Source: an uncultured Eubacteriales bacterium
GTDB taxonomy: Bacteria; Bacillota; Clostridia; Oscillospirales; CAG-272
NCBI GenBank assembly: GCA_934447715.1
Contig: CAKSER010000029.1
Location: 1-21,360, forward strand
Direction: 5' to 3'
DNA: 21,360 nt
Shown one piece after another: positions 1-7,666 of this stretch. Positions within the stretch are counted from its first letter, which is position 1. Each line of letters begins with the position of its first letter. The notes under the pieces were generated by a model. It was given only the letters and a program-made list of their open reading frames with translations. It was not told the origin of the DNA and searched no databases. The position numbers and the translations under genes are program-made.

Positions 1-141
1 TGTGGTTATTATCATTATATCACTTTTGGAGTCTATTTTCTTTTTTATTTGTCACCTATCAATTGTATCATAACATTATTTAAATTTGATCTGCAATTCA
101 GTGCAAAAACAGTCCTAAAAAATAAAAGAAAAACAAAATTG

Positions 142-170
142 TTGCAAAATACAGATCGGTGTGATAAAAT
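142..170 (+). promoter_or_regulatory. Candidate sigma-A promoter of the racemase gene
   Basis: TTGCAA at 142-147 and TAAAAT at 165-170 are separated by 17 bp, close to the sigma-A consensus. Transcription would start near 177 and leave a leader of about 90 nt before the GTG start at 268. The first 141 bases of the window are AT-rich and hold no gene I can support. Confidence 0.5.
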
Positions 171-267
171 GAGGGAAATTACAACCGCTTCCGCAAGCTG
201 CTTTGCCTGTAAGATACCAAACGAAGGCCATGGCAGAATGCCGGAATGCAAAAAGAGAGGTATTGCC

Positions 268-996
268 GTGGAAAACAACAATAAGAAAAATCCGGTGCTC
301 GGAATTATAGGCGGCCTCGGACCGATGGCAACCGTGTATTTTTACGAAATGCTCACCTCAAAAACCGCCGCAGCCTGCGACCAGGATCATATAGACATCG
401 TAATTTCAAGCAAGGCATCGACTCCGGACAGAACCGCTTTTATTATGGGCGAAAGCAAGGACGATCCGCTTTGCGTAATGATCGAAGAAGCAAAGAAGCT
501 CGAAGAATACGGAGCCAGCATGATCGTCATGCCCTGCAACACGGCGCACTATTTCTATGATGAGCTGCACGCGGCGGTAAAAATTCCGTTTATAAATATA
601 ATCGACGAAACCGTAAGCTACTGCAAAAAGCTCGGATATAAAAAGGTCGGCATTCTTGCAACCGAGGGAACGATAATGACAAAGGGCTATCAGATGCGGC
701 TCGAAAAAGCCGGGATCGAGTATGAAATTCCCTCCCCCGAAATGCAGCAGAAGGTCACCGAGCTGATATACGATGACATCAAGCAGGGCAAGCGCGCCGA
801 CATGAACAAATTCTCCGAAATTTCCGCAGAGCTGACATCAAAGGGCTGCCGCAGCATCATTTTAGGCTGCACCGAGCTTTCGATGATCAAGCGCGACGAA
901 AAACTCGGTAGGTTCTATACCGATTCGCTTGAGGTGCTTGCCTACAGCTCGATAGTCGCGTGCGGAAAGACTCCGGTCGGCAATTTCCCCTGCTGA
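268..996 (+). CDS. Aspartate/glutamate racemase family protein
   Basis: PLP-independent amino-acid racemase of the Asp/Glu racemase superfamily, a cytosolic enzyme that would interconvert L- and D-aspartate (or a related amino acid), for example for peptidoglycan. The GTG start at 268 is chosen because AAGAGAGG lies 7 nt upstream. It gives 242 residues, the usual length for the family. In-frame ATGs further upstream lack a good ribosome site, and the earliest ones lie in or before the predicted promoter. Seen in the protein: an N-terminal GGLGPMAT motif, the first catalytic cysteine in MPCNTAH (about Cys90) and the second in LGCTE (about Cys201). Both cysteines are present, so activity is expected. 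It has its own promoter and no obvious terminator before the next promoter at 1072. Substrate is inferred; glutamate or another amino acid cannot be excluded. Confidence 0.88.
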   Translation: MENNNKKNPVLGIIGGLGPMATVYFYEMLTSKTAAACDQDHIDIVISSKASTPDRTAFIMGESKDDPLCVMIEEAKKLEEYGASMIVMPCNTAHYFYDELHAAVKIPFINIIDETVSYCKKLGYKKVGILATEGTIMTKGYQMRLEKAGIEYEIPSPEMQQKVTELIYDDIKQGKRADMNKFSEISAELTSKGCRSIILGCTELSMIKRDEKLGRFYTDSLEVLAYSSIVACGKTPVGNFPC

Positions 997-1071
997 AGCA
1001 TCCCTATTTGTCACAAAAAAATAAAAATCACCATAAAATATCATAAAATCCGATTTTTTGTTAATAAGCTG

Positions 1072-1100
1072 TTGACATTATTCATCTAATCTGTTACACT
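1072..1100 (+). promoter_or_regulatory. Sigma-A promoter of the DUF4190-like gene
   Basis: TTGACA at 1072-1077 and TACACT at 1095-1100 with a 17-bp spacer. This is a near-consensus sigma-A promoter. The expected start near 1107 leaves an AT-rich leader of about 64 nt before the ATG at 1171. Confidence 0.7.
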
Positions 1101-1170
1101 TATTTTGCAGGAAAAATATTTATTAATAATTTTTCGCATTTTTTTACATATTTTTTTATTGGAGGATATT

Positions 1171-1527
1171 ATGGATAACAATCAGACACCAATGCAGCCG
1201 CAGGAAGAAAAGAACACCCCCGCGATAGTTGCACTCGTTCTCGGTATAATCGGAATCGTAGGTTCGATCATTCCGGGAGGAGGAATTTTCAAAATGATTT
1301 TAGGTCTTGTGCTTCTTGCTTGCTCTATTCTTGCAATCGTTTACGGTGCAAAGGGAATGAAGCTCGCTAAGGTTTCCGGCCAGGGCAAGGGTCTTGCAAT
1401 TGCAGGACTTGTTTTAGGAATCGTTTCTGTTGCGCTTACAGCAATCGGCGTTATCTGCACAATCTGCACAATTATCGCTGCCGGAGCATTATTCGGCAGT
1501 ATGATATCTGCTTTCATTATTTTCTAA
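1171..1527 (+). CDS. Small DUF4190-like integral membrane protein
   Basis: The start at ATG 1171 is set by GGAGG at 1161-1165; the reading frame is open further upstream only through T-rich leader. The protein has 118 residues: a short polar, Pro/Gln-rich N-terminus (1-16), then hydrophobic segments at about 18-35, 40-60, 75-92 and 93-118. The KGLAIAGLVLGIVSVAL segment (about 73-89) resembles the repeated Gly-rich motif of DUF4190 membrane proteins, whose function is not known. It stands alone between its own promoter and a terminator at 1604. A role cannot be assigned; the family is common in Firmicutes and Actinobacteria. Confidence 0.75.
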   Translation: MDNNQTPMQPQEEKNTPAIVALVLGIIGIVGSIIPGGGIFKMILGLVLLACSILAIVYGAKGMKLAKVSGQGKGLAIAGLVLGIVSVALTAIGVICTICTIIAAGALFGSMISAFIIF

Positions 1528-1603
1528 ACGAATTTAAACGCCAAAGCAGATTAATCCCGACCGAAGCATGGTTTTTCGGTAATTTTGATCACTTTGAAAA
1601 GAG

Positions 1604-1639
1604 ATCAGACATGAGGTCAAACTTATGTCTGATTTTTTT
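1604..1639 (+). terminator. Rho-independent terminator after the DUF4190-like gene
   Basis: ATCAGACAT (1604-1612) pairs with ATGTCTGAT (1625-1633), and three further inner pairs are possible. Seven T follow (1633-1639). It lies 77 nt after the stop at 1527 and before the Lgt-like gene. A weaker hairpin, ACCGAA/TTCGGT, precedes it at 1560-1580. Confidence 0.85.
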
Positions 1640-1686
1640 CGGCTGACAGACTGATAATAAAAGCCTCATGTCAGCACGGAGGAAAT

Positions 1687-2511
1687 ATGATACCTGATTT
1701 TACCTTTCTTAACAAAACCTTTTCCGCATATATGCTTGTGGCAACATTCGGAATTCTCTTAATGCTGTTTTTTTCCTACAAAACGGCAAAAAAGCAGGGG
1801 CTTGATGAGATTCACATGCTGTATCTTTCGCTGTTCAGCCTCATCGGAGTATTTTTCGGAATGCACCTGCTTTACGGAATCGTGAATTTCAAATATATCA
1901 TTCACTTTTTTAATCATTTTTTCGACAACCCGTCATTTGGCTTGTTTATCGACTACATCATGGTCACCTTCGGAGGCTCGGTCTTTTACGGAGGGCTTAT
2001 CGGCGGAATGCTTGTCGCATATATCTATATCAAAAAGAACAAGCTCGATCTCAGGTCATATTCGGATGTGGCTGTACTTATGGTTCCGCTTTTTCACTTT
2101 TTCGGGAGAATCGGCTGCTTTTTGTCGGGATGCTGCTACGGAATCGAATGCGATTTCGGAATTACATATCACTACTCGGCAATAGAGGCGGCAAACGGCG
2201 TTTCGCGGTTCCCGGTTCAGCTTCTCGAAGCGCTCTTAAACGCTGCCATTTTCTTTGTTCTTTGGCACCTTCTGCGTATCGGAAAAGCGAAAGGAAAGCT
2301 CACTCTTCTTTATCTTCTGATCTACCCCACATGCAGATTTATTCTTGAATTCCTAAGAGGCGATGAGTACAGAGGTTTTGTTTTCGGAGTGCTTTCAACA
2401 AGCCAGTTCATCTCTGTGATACTGTTTATCCTCTCTGTTACAGCGCTCCTTGTTATAAACAAAAAGGAAAAGCAGCCGGCAGCAAAAACTCAAGATCAGG
2501 TGCAGGGATAA
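1687..2511 (+). CDS. Prolipoprotein diacylglyceryl transferase (Lgt) family protein
   Basis: Integral membrane enzyme family that transfers diacylglyceryl from phosphatidylglycerol to the lipobox cysteine of prolipoproteins. GGAGG at 1678-1682 sets the ATG at 1687. The protein has 274 residues with about seven hydrophobic segments. Seen motifs: GGSVFYGGLIGG (about 96-107), HFFGRIGCFLSGCCYG (137-152), FLRGD (222-226) and LSTSQ (236-240). They match the Lgt layout, but the classical GRxGNFxN signature reads GRIGCFLSGCC. This Cys-rich variant occurs in many Clostridia and Bacteroidetes Lgt-like proteins. The key Arg is kept (Arg141). Whether it is the housekeeping Lgt or a paralogue with another substrate cannot be told here. 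The gene is monocistronic, ended by the terminator at 2658. Confidence 0.82.
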   Translation: MIPDFTFLNKTFSAYMLVATFGILLMLFFSYKTAKKQGLDEIHMLYLSLFSLIGVFFGMHLLYGIVNFKYIIHFFNHFFDNPSFGLFIDYIMVTFGGSVFYGGLIGGMLVAYIYIKKNKLDLRSYSDVAVLMVPLFHFFGRIGCFLSGCCYGIECDFGITYHYSAIEAANGVSRFPVQLLEALLNAAIFFVLWHLLRIGKAKGKLTLLYLLIYPTCRFILEFLRGDEYRGFVFGVLSTSQFISVILFILSVTALLVINKKEKQPAAKTQDQVQG

Positions 2512-2657
2512 AAGGCTGCACATGACAAAGGACTGAGCAAGACCAAAGGGACGCACGTGACCGACCTAAAGGACTGCGCCGGGTTTTTACCGAAATTGCA
2601 AAGCACTCGTCCTGCCGGCATTGAAATTAATCAGGCAAATGCGGACAAAACTAAAAG

Positions 2658-2701
2658 CAGATCCCCCCGAAATCAATTTCGAGGGGATCTGTTATTTTTT
2701 T
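2658..2701 (+). terminator. Strong terminator, probably bidirectional, between convergent genes
   Basis: CAGATCCCC (2658-2666) pairs with GGGGATCTG (2683-2691). After one mismatch an inner CGAAAT/ATTTCG stem continues to a tiny loop. A T-run follows on + (2695-2701), and the - strand side also leads into CTTTTAGTTTT. It separates the Lgt-like gene from the convergent sugar isomerase gene. Bases 2512-2657 contain no other feature I can see. Confidence 0.9.
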
Positions 2702-2731
2702 ACGTTATTTAATCGTAATTTACTTTAAGAC

Positions 2732-3511
2732 TCAGAGAGAATGAGCTGCGAGCTTTTCGCGGAGGAAGTCAACTGCGAGCTTAATATCTGCTGCAGGATC
2801 CTCTCCGACCTCTCTCTCGATTGTAAGGAATCCGTCAAAGCCCTGTGCCTTGAGCGCCGGCAGGTAGATATCGAAATTAACATCTCCGGAGCCGAGCGGA
2901 AGCTCAACAAAGCCCTTTTCAAGCTTGCGTCCGTCCTTTGCATGAGTATGTGCAATATGCTTTCCGAGATACTTGAGAGCATTCTCGGGTCTGTCGCCTG
3001 CAACCATTACGAGGTTTGCGGGGTCAAAGTTTACCTTAACTCCCTTTGTGTCGAGCGACTCAAGGAATCCGGCAAGCCTCTCACCGGGCTCCGGACCTGT
3101 CTCAAGAGCAAATACCGCGTCCATAGACTCTGCGTATTTTCCGAGCTCTGTGCATGCCTTGCGCATAACCTCTGTCTGTGCGTTCTCAACCTCGGGAACC
3201 TGATGAATGTGGGTTGTAACGATGTTGCAATCCCACTTCTTTGCGAGGTCGATTACTCTCTTGGACTTTTCTACCATCTCCGGGTTTCTTGCAGGATCGT
3301 CAAATCCGTATCCGAAGTCTCCGCAGACAGCAGAGAAAACGAGACCGTTCGAGCGAACGATGTCAAGCGCTTCCTTTACCTGATCGTCTGTCCAGTCGAG
3401 CTCTCCCGAGCATGCGTACTTCTGAATTCCTTCAAGGCCGAGCTCTGATGCTCTTTCAACAGCCTTTCTGAACTCAAGTCTGAAGCTTTCAAGCATTACT
3501 CCGATTTTCAT
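2732..3511 (-). CDS. Sugar phosphate isomerase/epimerase (xylose isomerase-like TIM barrel)
   Basis: Member of the AP endonuclease 2/xylose isomerase-like TIM-barrel family (Pfam AP_endonuc_2 type). These are divalent-metal enzymes acting on keto sugars, inositols or related molecules; the exact substrate is not predictable. 259 residues, normal length. Candidate metal ligands appear in the expected order: Glu137 (LETGP), Asp163 (NFDPANL), His190 (HTHAKDG) and Glu232 (TIERE). The last motif is typical of IolE/hydroxypyruvate-isomerase-like members. AAAGGAG about 8 nt upstream supports the start. It lies 95 bp downstream of the dihydroorotase-like gene. No clear terminator lies between them, so it may be read with that operon or from a weak local promoter. 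Confidence 0.85.
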   Translation of the reverse strand: MKIGVMLESFRLEFRKAVERASELGLEGIQKYACSGELDWTDDQVKEALDIVRSNGLVFSAVCGDFGYGFDDPARNPEMVEKSKRVIDLAKKWDCNIVTTHIHQVPEVENAQTEVMRKACTELGKYAESMDAVFALETGPEPGERLAGFLESLDTKGVKVNFDPANLVMVAGDRPENALKYLGKHIAHTHAKDGRKLEKGFVELPLGSGDVNFDIYLPALKAQGFDGFLTIEREVGEDPAADIKLAVDFLREKLAAHSL

Positions 3512-3571
3512 GTTGTTTTTCTCCTTTAAAGTGGTTTTATATTGTTTTTTCTTTTTTTCAAATTATGTAAA

Positions 3572-3577
3572 ATTATA
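3572..3577 (-). promoter_or_regulatory. Possible -10 box for the sugar isomerase gene
   Basis: TATAAT reads on the - strand within the AT-rich 95-bp gap upstream of the isomerase gene. No convincing -35 lies 16-18 bp upstream, so this is only a candidate internal promoter. Confidence 0.3.
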
Positions 3578-3606
3578 TCAAGCAGTATCAGCCGTACCGG
3601 CACCGA

Positions 3607-4911
3607 TTAAAACTGCGGAACACCGCAAATAAATGTCTCAAGCGTAATCCCGTTCAGCGTCAGCCCGAGGAACGGAGTATTGCTTGATCTGCTCTTTAAA
3701 AGGCTTTTCGTTACAATAAACTCCTTTGACGGGTCGCAGATGACAATATCTGCCTGTTCCCCTTCCTTAAGCGTATGTCCGCCTATTCCGAGAATCTTTG
3801 CGGGATTTGCCGCCATAAGCTCCGCCAATCTGCCGATACCGAGATTATATTTATTTACAAGGTAGCTTACCGCCGCAGAAAACGCGGTCTGGAATCCGAC
3901 AGCTCCCGGCTCCGCCTTTCCGATGCTCCTTCGCTTGCTTGCGTCGGATATCGGTCTGTGTGCCGTCGAGATGCAGTCTATAGTCCCGTCGAGCAGTCCT
4001 TCTGCCACGGCTATCCGGCTTTCCTCTTTTCGAAGCGGCGGAATGACCTTTGCATACGTTCCGTAATACAGAATATCATTTTCGTTCATCGAAAAGTAAA
4101 GCGGCGAGGTATCGCAGGTCACATGAACCCCTCTTGCCTTTGCCTCTCTTATAAGTTCGACCGTGCCCTTTGTTGAAACCTGCGTGATATGCAGCCGGCA
4201 GCCTGTTTCCTTTGCGAGAATCAGACATTTTGCGGCAGCTATCTCCTCGGCGCTTTCGGGAATTCCCATGACACCGAGCATTCTTGAAACCTCTCCGGCT
4301 GCTATGACTCCGTTTTTTTCGAGCCTTTGATCGGAGCACCTTGTATAAAAAATTCTCCCTTGCTCCGCACAGCTTCGCATAACATTTAAAAGCAGAAGCG
4401 GATCGTCTATCGGGCTGTTAATGTCGGAAACAAACTTTGCTTTTTCCCTGTCCTGATAAAGCTGCTCTTCATCCGGCAGAACTTTATCAAGCCGTGCCCC
4501 GAAAGCCACAGCCTCATCAAGCCGATCGGCTTTGCCGATCTCATCATACGGCAGTGCAAAAATCAGCCTGCAAAAGGAATCGGTATCCGAAAAGCGCTTA
4601 AAATCCCGGTCGCAGACAAGCAGTGCGGAATATCCGCCTGCAGCAGCTGACACCGTGCTTGAAAGAACCGATCTGCTTTCATCAAGCCCCGGCTCAAGCA
4701 AAGTGCAGTTCATGTCGCAGAATGCAGGGAACGCATATGCCCCTGCCGCGTCATAAGGCTTCATCCTTTCGGTCGGCTCAACATCGCCGATCTGCTCGAT
4801 TATTCCTGCTTTTCTTTCCGGCTTTCTTATAAGCAGCGACTGCCTTTTGTGAAAGCGGCTGTCCTTTAACGGTATCCTTGCGTTTTTTATAAGAAGGTAG
4901 CTGTCAGACAT
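3607..4911 (-). CDS. Dihydroorotase-like protein lacking catalytic residues
   Basis: Amidohydrolase-fold homologue of class I dihydroorotase/allantoinase, 434 residues, full length. The overall pattern is clear: AFPAFCDMNCTLLEPG (61-75), a SEVxRMLGVMGIPESAEE-like block (207-223), HITQVSTKGTVELIREAK (241-258), VIPPLRKEE (289-297), DGTIDCISTAHRP (308-320) and a NPAKILGIGGHTLKEGEQADIVI tail (369-390). The active-site ligands are mostly gone. The HxH of DMHVHLREPG is Asn68 and Thr70, the His of HCED is Arg191, and the Asp of TDHAPH is Ala317. Only His241 and perhaps Asp163 remain. Known non-catalytic dihydroorotase homologues act as partners of aspartate transcarbamoylase, but no pyrB is in this window. 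It starts 6 bp after the regulator gene without a clear ribosome site, suggesting translational coupling. Function unknown. Confidence 0.82.
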   Translation of the reverse strand: MSDSYLLIKNARIPLKDSRFHKRQSLLIRKPERKAGIIEQIGDVEPTERMKPYDAAGAYAFPAFCDMNCTLLEPGLDESRSVLSSTVSAAAGGYSALLVCDRDFKRFSDTDSFCRLIFALPYDEIGKADRLDEAVAFGARLDKVLPDEEQLYQDREKAKFVSDINSPIDDPLLLLNVMRSCAEQGRIFYTRCSDQRLEKNGVIAAGEVSRMLGVMGIPESAEEIAAAKCLILAKETGCRLHITQVSTKGTVELIREAKARGVHVTCDTSPLYFSMNENDILYYGTYAKVIPPLRKEESRIAVAEGLLDGTIDCISTAHRPISDASKRRSIGKAEPGAVGFQTAFSAAVSYLVNKYNLGIGRLAELMAANPAKILGIGGHTLKEGEQADIVICDPSKEFIVTKSLLKSRSSNTPFLGLTLNGITLETFICGVPQF

Positions 4912-4917
4912 ATTTGA

Positions 4918-5571
4918 CTATTTCAGCATGTAACCGCTGTTCCTTACCGTATATATCGTTTTTACATTGAAGCGGCAGTCGATCTTCTTTCGAAGATAGC
5001 TGATATAAACATCGACTGCGTTGGTGCTTCCGTCAAGCGAAAATATCTGTTTTGCGGCATCAAGACGCGATACCGCCTTTCCCCTATTTTGATACAAATA
5101 AAGAAGCAGCATATTTTCTCTTGCAGTGAGCTTTATCTCCTCGTTTCCGAAAAAGAAGGTCTCGGAGGTTTCGTCATAGCTAAGCGATGCACTATTGCTG
5201 TTTTGTGCATTATCGGTATTCCGATCGGATACAGGTCTTCCGCCCTCAAGCCTGCTTTTTACCAAAGAAACGAATTCCTCGGTCAAAAACGGGCGCTTAA
5301 GATACGAAAGCTCGGATACCCGATCCTCTTTGCCGTAAAGAAGCACCCTGCCCTTAACAGCATTTTGTGCAATAAAGGCAAGCTCATTTTCGGTCAGCGC
5401 ATCGGCGGATACAACAGTAAAAACCGTCTTGTCCGCAAGACTGTCCTTAATTTTCGAAATATCCGACGACATACCGCACCTGATACCGGCTTCTTCAAGC
5501 TCAAGCGTCAGCATCCGCGCAAACAGTTTTTCGCCGCTGCTCTTTCCGAAATAAATAATCACATGACGCAT
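4918..5571 (-). CDS. Atypical OmpR/PhoB-like regulator with degenerate receiver domain
   Basis: 217 residues. The C-terminal half (about 136-217) is a clear winged-helix DNA-binding domain of the OmpR/PhoB type: KLTARENMLLLYLYQNRGKAVSR, then AVDVYISYLRKKID, then IYTVRNSGYMLK. The N-terminal 110 residues have receiver-like size and spacing, including a KRPF motif (92-95) in place of the KPF. The acidic pair that normally ends strand 1 is absent (IIYFGKSSGE), and no clear phospho-acceptor Asp sits in the LLDxMLP position; the equivalent reads VVSADAL. It probably acts independently of phosphorylation, as some pseudo-receivers do. No histidine kinase is adjacent. It sits between the thioesterase (70-bp gap) and the dead dihydroorotase homologue (6-bp gap). 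The ribosome site is weak (GGCGGTGA just upstream). Confidence 0.78.
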   Translation of the reverse strand: MRHVIIYFGKSSGEKLFARMLTLELEEAGIRCGMSSDISKIKDSLADKTVFTVVSADALTENELAFIAQNAVKGRVLLYGKEDRVSELSYLKRPFLTEEFVSLVKSRLEGGRPVSDRNTDNAQNSNSASLSYDETSETFFFGNEEIKLTARENMLLLYLYQNRGKAVSRLDAAKQIFSLDGSTNAVDVYISYLRKKIDCRFNVKTIYTVRNSGYMLK

Positions 5572-5641
5572 ACATTCACCGCCGGGCTTTTAAGGTTGAT
5601 GCTGTCAGAAGAATATCGCAAAAATTGCGTCCGGCCGCTTT

Positions 5642-6385
5642 TCAGACCGAAACAAGCCTGAAGCATGCAGTCGCTCCGTTTTCGCCGGAATCAAGTGCCG
5701 TTGTGACATACAAAAGCCCATCGCGGCAGGCTGCAGATATCTCAAAGCCGACACCGATCGGCGCTTCTTTTAGATAGGAAAGAGTGTATTCGGCAATTCT
5801 TTTGCCTCTCATATCCGATACGCCGCAAAGCAGATCCGGATAAAACGTGTTGTTCATATGACCGTTTTCGTCAGCCTCGGAATATGAGGTGACATGCTTT
5901 GCGGTACTTTCGATCTCGGCGTCCTTCGGGAATCTCGCCCTCAAAGAAACTCCGACGTCGATTGCCGGCATAAAGCCGAAGCCGAGCTCAATTTCGCCCC
6001 CGGTGCCTCCTCTTACCAGCGTCCTTTCGGACAGCCTTACAAGAGCCCATGTAAGAGCATATTCGGCTACGACCTTTTCCATGCAGGTAATTCTTGCATA
6101 TCTCATAAAGGTAAAGCCCTTCGGCTCCGCCGCCCACGTTTCTACATGAATATGGCTTCCGGCTCTGATCGGCTCATCAATGCGCGCGGCGACCTTGCTT
6201 AAAATAAAGCCCATATCTTTATCAGCACGGAGACTTTCGATTGAAGGACCGAAAGTCTCATGCTGCATAAATATTCCTTCCTCGACATGGCGCAGGAGCA
6301 CCGACTGCTTTGCAATTCCGTTTATGTCAACGTCGTTTGCCCCGATCCATGTATCAAGAAGCCATCTGTTTTTTTCCTGCTGCAT
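5642..6385 (-). CDS. Acyl-ACP thioesterase
   Basis: Double hot-dog acyl-acyl carrier protein thioesterase (Pfam Acyl-ACP_TE type), which hydrolyses acyl-ACP to free fatty acid and so sets chain length or releases acyl groups. 247 residues, the usual bacterial length. The N-terminal hot dog starts with VDINGIAKQSVLLRHVEEG. The second hot dog carries YSEADENGHMNNTFYPDLL (168-186) with the catalytic Asp172, Asn174 and His176 of the D-x-N-x-H-x-N-N motif. YLKEAPIG (204-211) supplies the downstream Glu207; the plant Cys neighbour is Ala here. The ATG follows the aldolase stop by only 2 bp, so the two are very likely translationally coupled. Chain-length preference cannot be read from the sequence. 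Confidence 0.88.
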   Translation of the reverse strand: MQQEKNRWLLDTWIGANDVDINGIAKQSVLLRHVEEGIFMQHETFGPSIESLRADKDMGFILSKVAARIDEPIRAGSHIHVETWAAEPKGFTFMRYARITCMEKVVAEYALTWALVRLSERTLVRGGTGGEIELGFGFMPAIDVGVSLRARFPKDAEIESTAKHVTSYSEADENGHMNNTFYPDLLCGVSDMRGKRIAEYTLSYLKEAPIGVGFEISAACRDGLLYVTTALDSGENGATACFRLVSV

Positions 6386-6387
6386 GC

Positions 6388-7323
6388 TTATCTGCCAAGC
6401 TTTCCGTCAGAACCGAGGACGTTCTTGATCTTGTGAGCAACCATCTTCTTGACCTCTTCTCTGCCGACGGTAAGGTATCCTCTCGGGTCGAACACTTCAG
6501 GCGATGCGGTCATTACTCTTCTGATACCTGCGGTCATAGCAAGGCGGATATCAGAGTCGATATTGATCTTGCAGACAGCCATCGAAGCAGCCTTTCTTAA
6601 CATATCCTCCGGAACGCCCTTTGCGCCGTCAAGCTTTCCTCCGCAAGCGTTGATCTCGTCAACAAGCTCCGGAATAACAGAGGATGCACCGTGAAGAACT
6701 ATCGGGAAGCCCGGAAGTCTTCTTCCGACCTCTTCAAGAATATCAAAGCGAAGCTTAGCCTCTCCCTTGAACTTGTATGCGCCGTGGCTTGTTCCGATTG
6801 CAATTGCAAGCGAGTCAACTCCGGTCTTTGCTACAAACTCCTCAACCTCTTCCGGTCTTGTGTAGCTGGAATCCTCTGCGCTTACGTTTACATCGTCCTC
6901 AATTCCGGCAAGCTTACCGAGCTCACCCTCAACTACGACGCCGTGAGCATGTGCATACTCAACAACCTTCTTTGTAAGAGCGATGTTGTCCTCAAAGCTA
7001 TACTTGGAGCCGTCGATCATGACGGAAGTAAATCCGCCGTCGATGCAGGACTTGCAGATCTCAAAATCCGCACCGTGGTCAAGGTGAAGTGCGAAATCGA
7101 TGTCGGTATCTCTTGCAGCTGCCTGTGCCATTGCCATGAGGTACTCATGCTTTGCATACTTGCGTGCTCCGGCAGAAACCTGAAGAACTACAGGAGAGCG
7201 AAGCTCGTCCGCTGCCTCTGTAATTGCCTGGATGATCTCCATATTGTTAATGTTAAATGCGCCGATTGCATATCCGCCCTCATACGCCTTCTTGAACATT
7301 TCTGTTGTGGTTACTATTGCCAT
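6388..7323 (-). CDS. fba: Class II fructose-bisphosphate aldolase
   Basis: Zn-dependent aldolase of glycolysis/gluconeogenesis, interconverting fructose 1,6-bisphosphate with glyceraldehyde 3-phosphate and dihydroxyacetone phosphate. 311 residues, typical of the class II family. Visible motifs: GAFNINNME near the N-terminus, FALHLDHGADFE (Asp82 proton donor, His83 metal ligand), VEGELGKLAG, AIGTSHGAYKF, VLHGASSV and INIDSDIRLAMTAGIR. CGGAGGAAAA immediately upstream of the ATG is a strong ribosome site. It is the first gene of a - strand operon with the thioesterase, degenerate regulator and dihydroorotase homologue. A related tagatose-bisphosphate aldolase activity is possible but less likely for a protein of this pattern. 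Confidence 0.95.
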   Translation of the reverse strand: MAIVTTTEMFKKAYEGGYAIGAFNINNMEIIQAITEAADELRSPVVLQVSAGARKYAKHEYLMAMAQAAARDTDIDFALHLDHGADFEICKSCIDGGFTSVMIDGSKYSFEDNIALTKKVVEYAHAHGVVVEGELGKLAGIEDDVNVSAEDSSYTRPEEVEEFVAKTGVDSLAIAIGTSHGAYKFKGEAKLRFDILEEVGRRLPGFPIVLHGASSVIPELVDEINACGGKLDGAKGVPEDMLRKAASMAVCKINIDSDIRLAMTAGIRRVMTASPEVFDPRGYLTVGREEVKKMVAHKIKNVLGSDGKLGR

Positions 7324-7363
7324 TGGTTTTTCCTCCGTTAATCCTTTATCCTTAGATGGATAG

Positions 7364-7369
7364 ATTATA
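7364..7369 (-). promoter_or_regulatory. Candidate -10 box of the fba operon
   Basis: TATAAT on the - strand, about 41 bp upstream of the fba ATG, would start transcription near 7357. The hexamer 17 bp further upstream (GCTAAA) is a poor -35, so an activator or extended contact may be needed. Confidence 0.45.
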
Positions 7370-7537
7370 TTTTCTCTAACCTACATTTTAGCGCATTCGG
7401 CTGTAAAAATCAAGTCCTATCGCACCATATAAGACATTTTTTTCTTTTTGTTTCCTATATATCTACATTTTATATACATTTGCCCTTAGCCCCCGGCAGC
7501 CGGGCGATTGCAAAAAACGAATTCCTAAAAATATTTG

Positions 7538-7571
7538 AAAAAAATCGGCGAAAAACCTAAAAAACTCGCCG
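7538..7571 (-). terminator. Second terminator downstream of mazF
   Basis: On the - strand CGGCGA (7571-7566) pairs with TCGCCG (7551-7546) across a 14-nt loop, followed by A and seven T (7544-7538). It works in tandem with the stronger hairpin at 7590-7617 and insulates fba from mazF. The rest of the 343-bp gap 7324-7666 holds the fba leader and a short CCCGGC/GCCGGG-type palindrome near 7491-7503; no gene is seen. Confidence 0.6.
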
Positions 7572-7589
7572 CAAAACAAAAAAACGGTC

Positions 7590-7617
7590 AAAAAAGCCGC
7601 CAGTTTTCCCGGCGGCT
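7590..7617 (-). terminator. Rho-independent terminator of mazF
   Basis: On the - strand AGCCGCC (7617-7611) pairs with GGCGGCT (7601-7595) across a 9-nt loop and is followed by a T-run. It lies about 50 nt after the mazF stop. Confidence 0.85.
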
Positions 7618-7666
7618 CTCCTTTAGGCTGAGTCTTAATAAGACAGGATGCTTATAAATTAATAAA

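Noticed and set aside
49..267. N-terminal extension of the racemase ORF
   Set aside because: It spans the predicted promoter and AT-rich leader; the GTG at 268 has a good ribosome site and gives the family's normal length.
2741..3448. 235-codon ORF on + strand, Cys/Leu-rich
   Set aside because: It is the antisense shadow of the sugar isomerase gene, has no ribosome site and matches no family.
3775..4176. 133-codon ORF on + strand
   Set aside because: Antisense to the dihydroorotase-like gene, with no start signal or recognisable domain.
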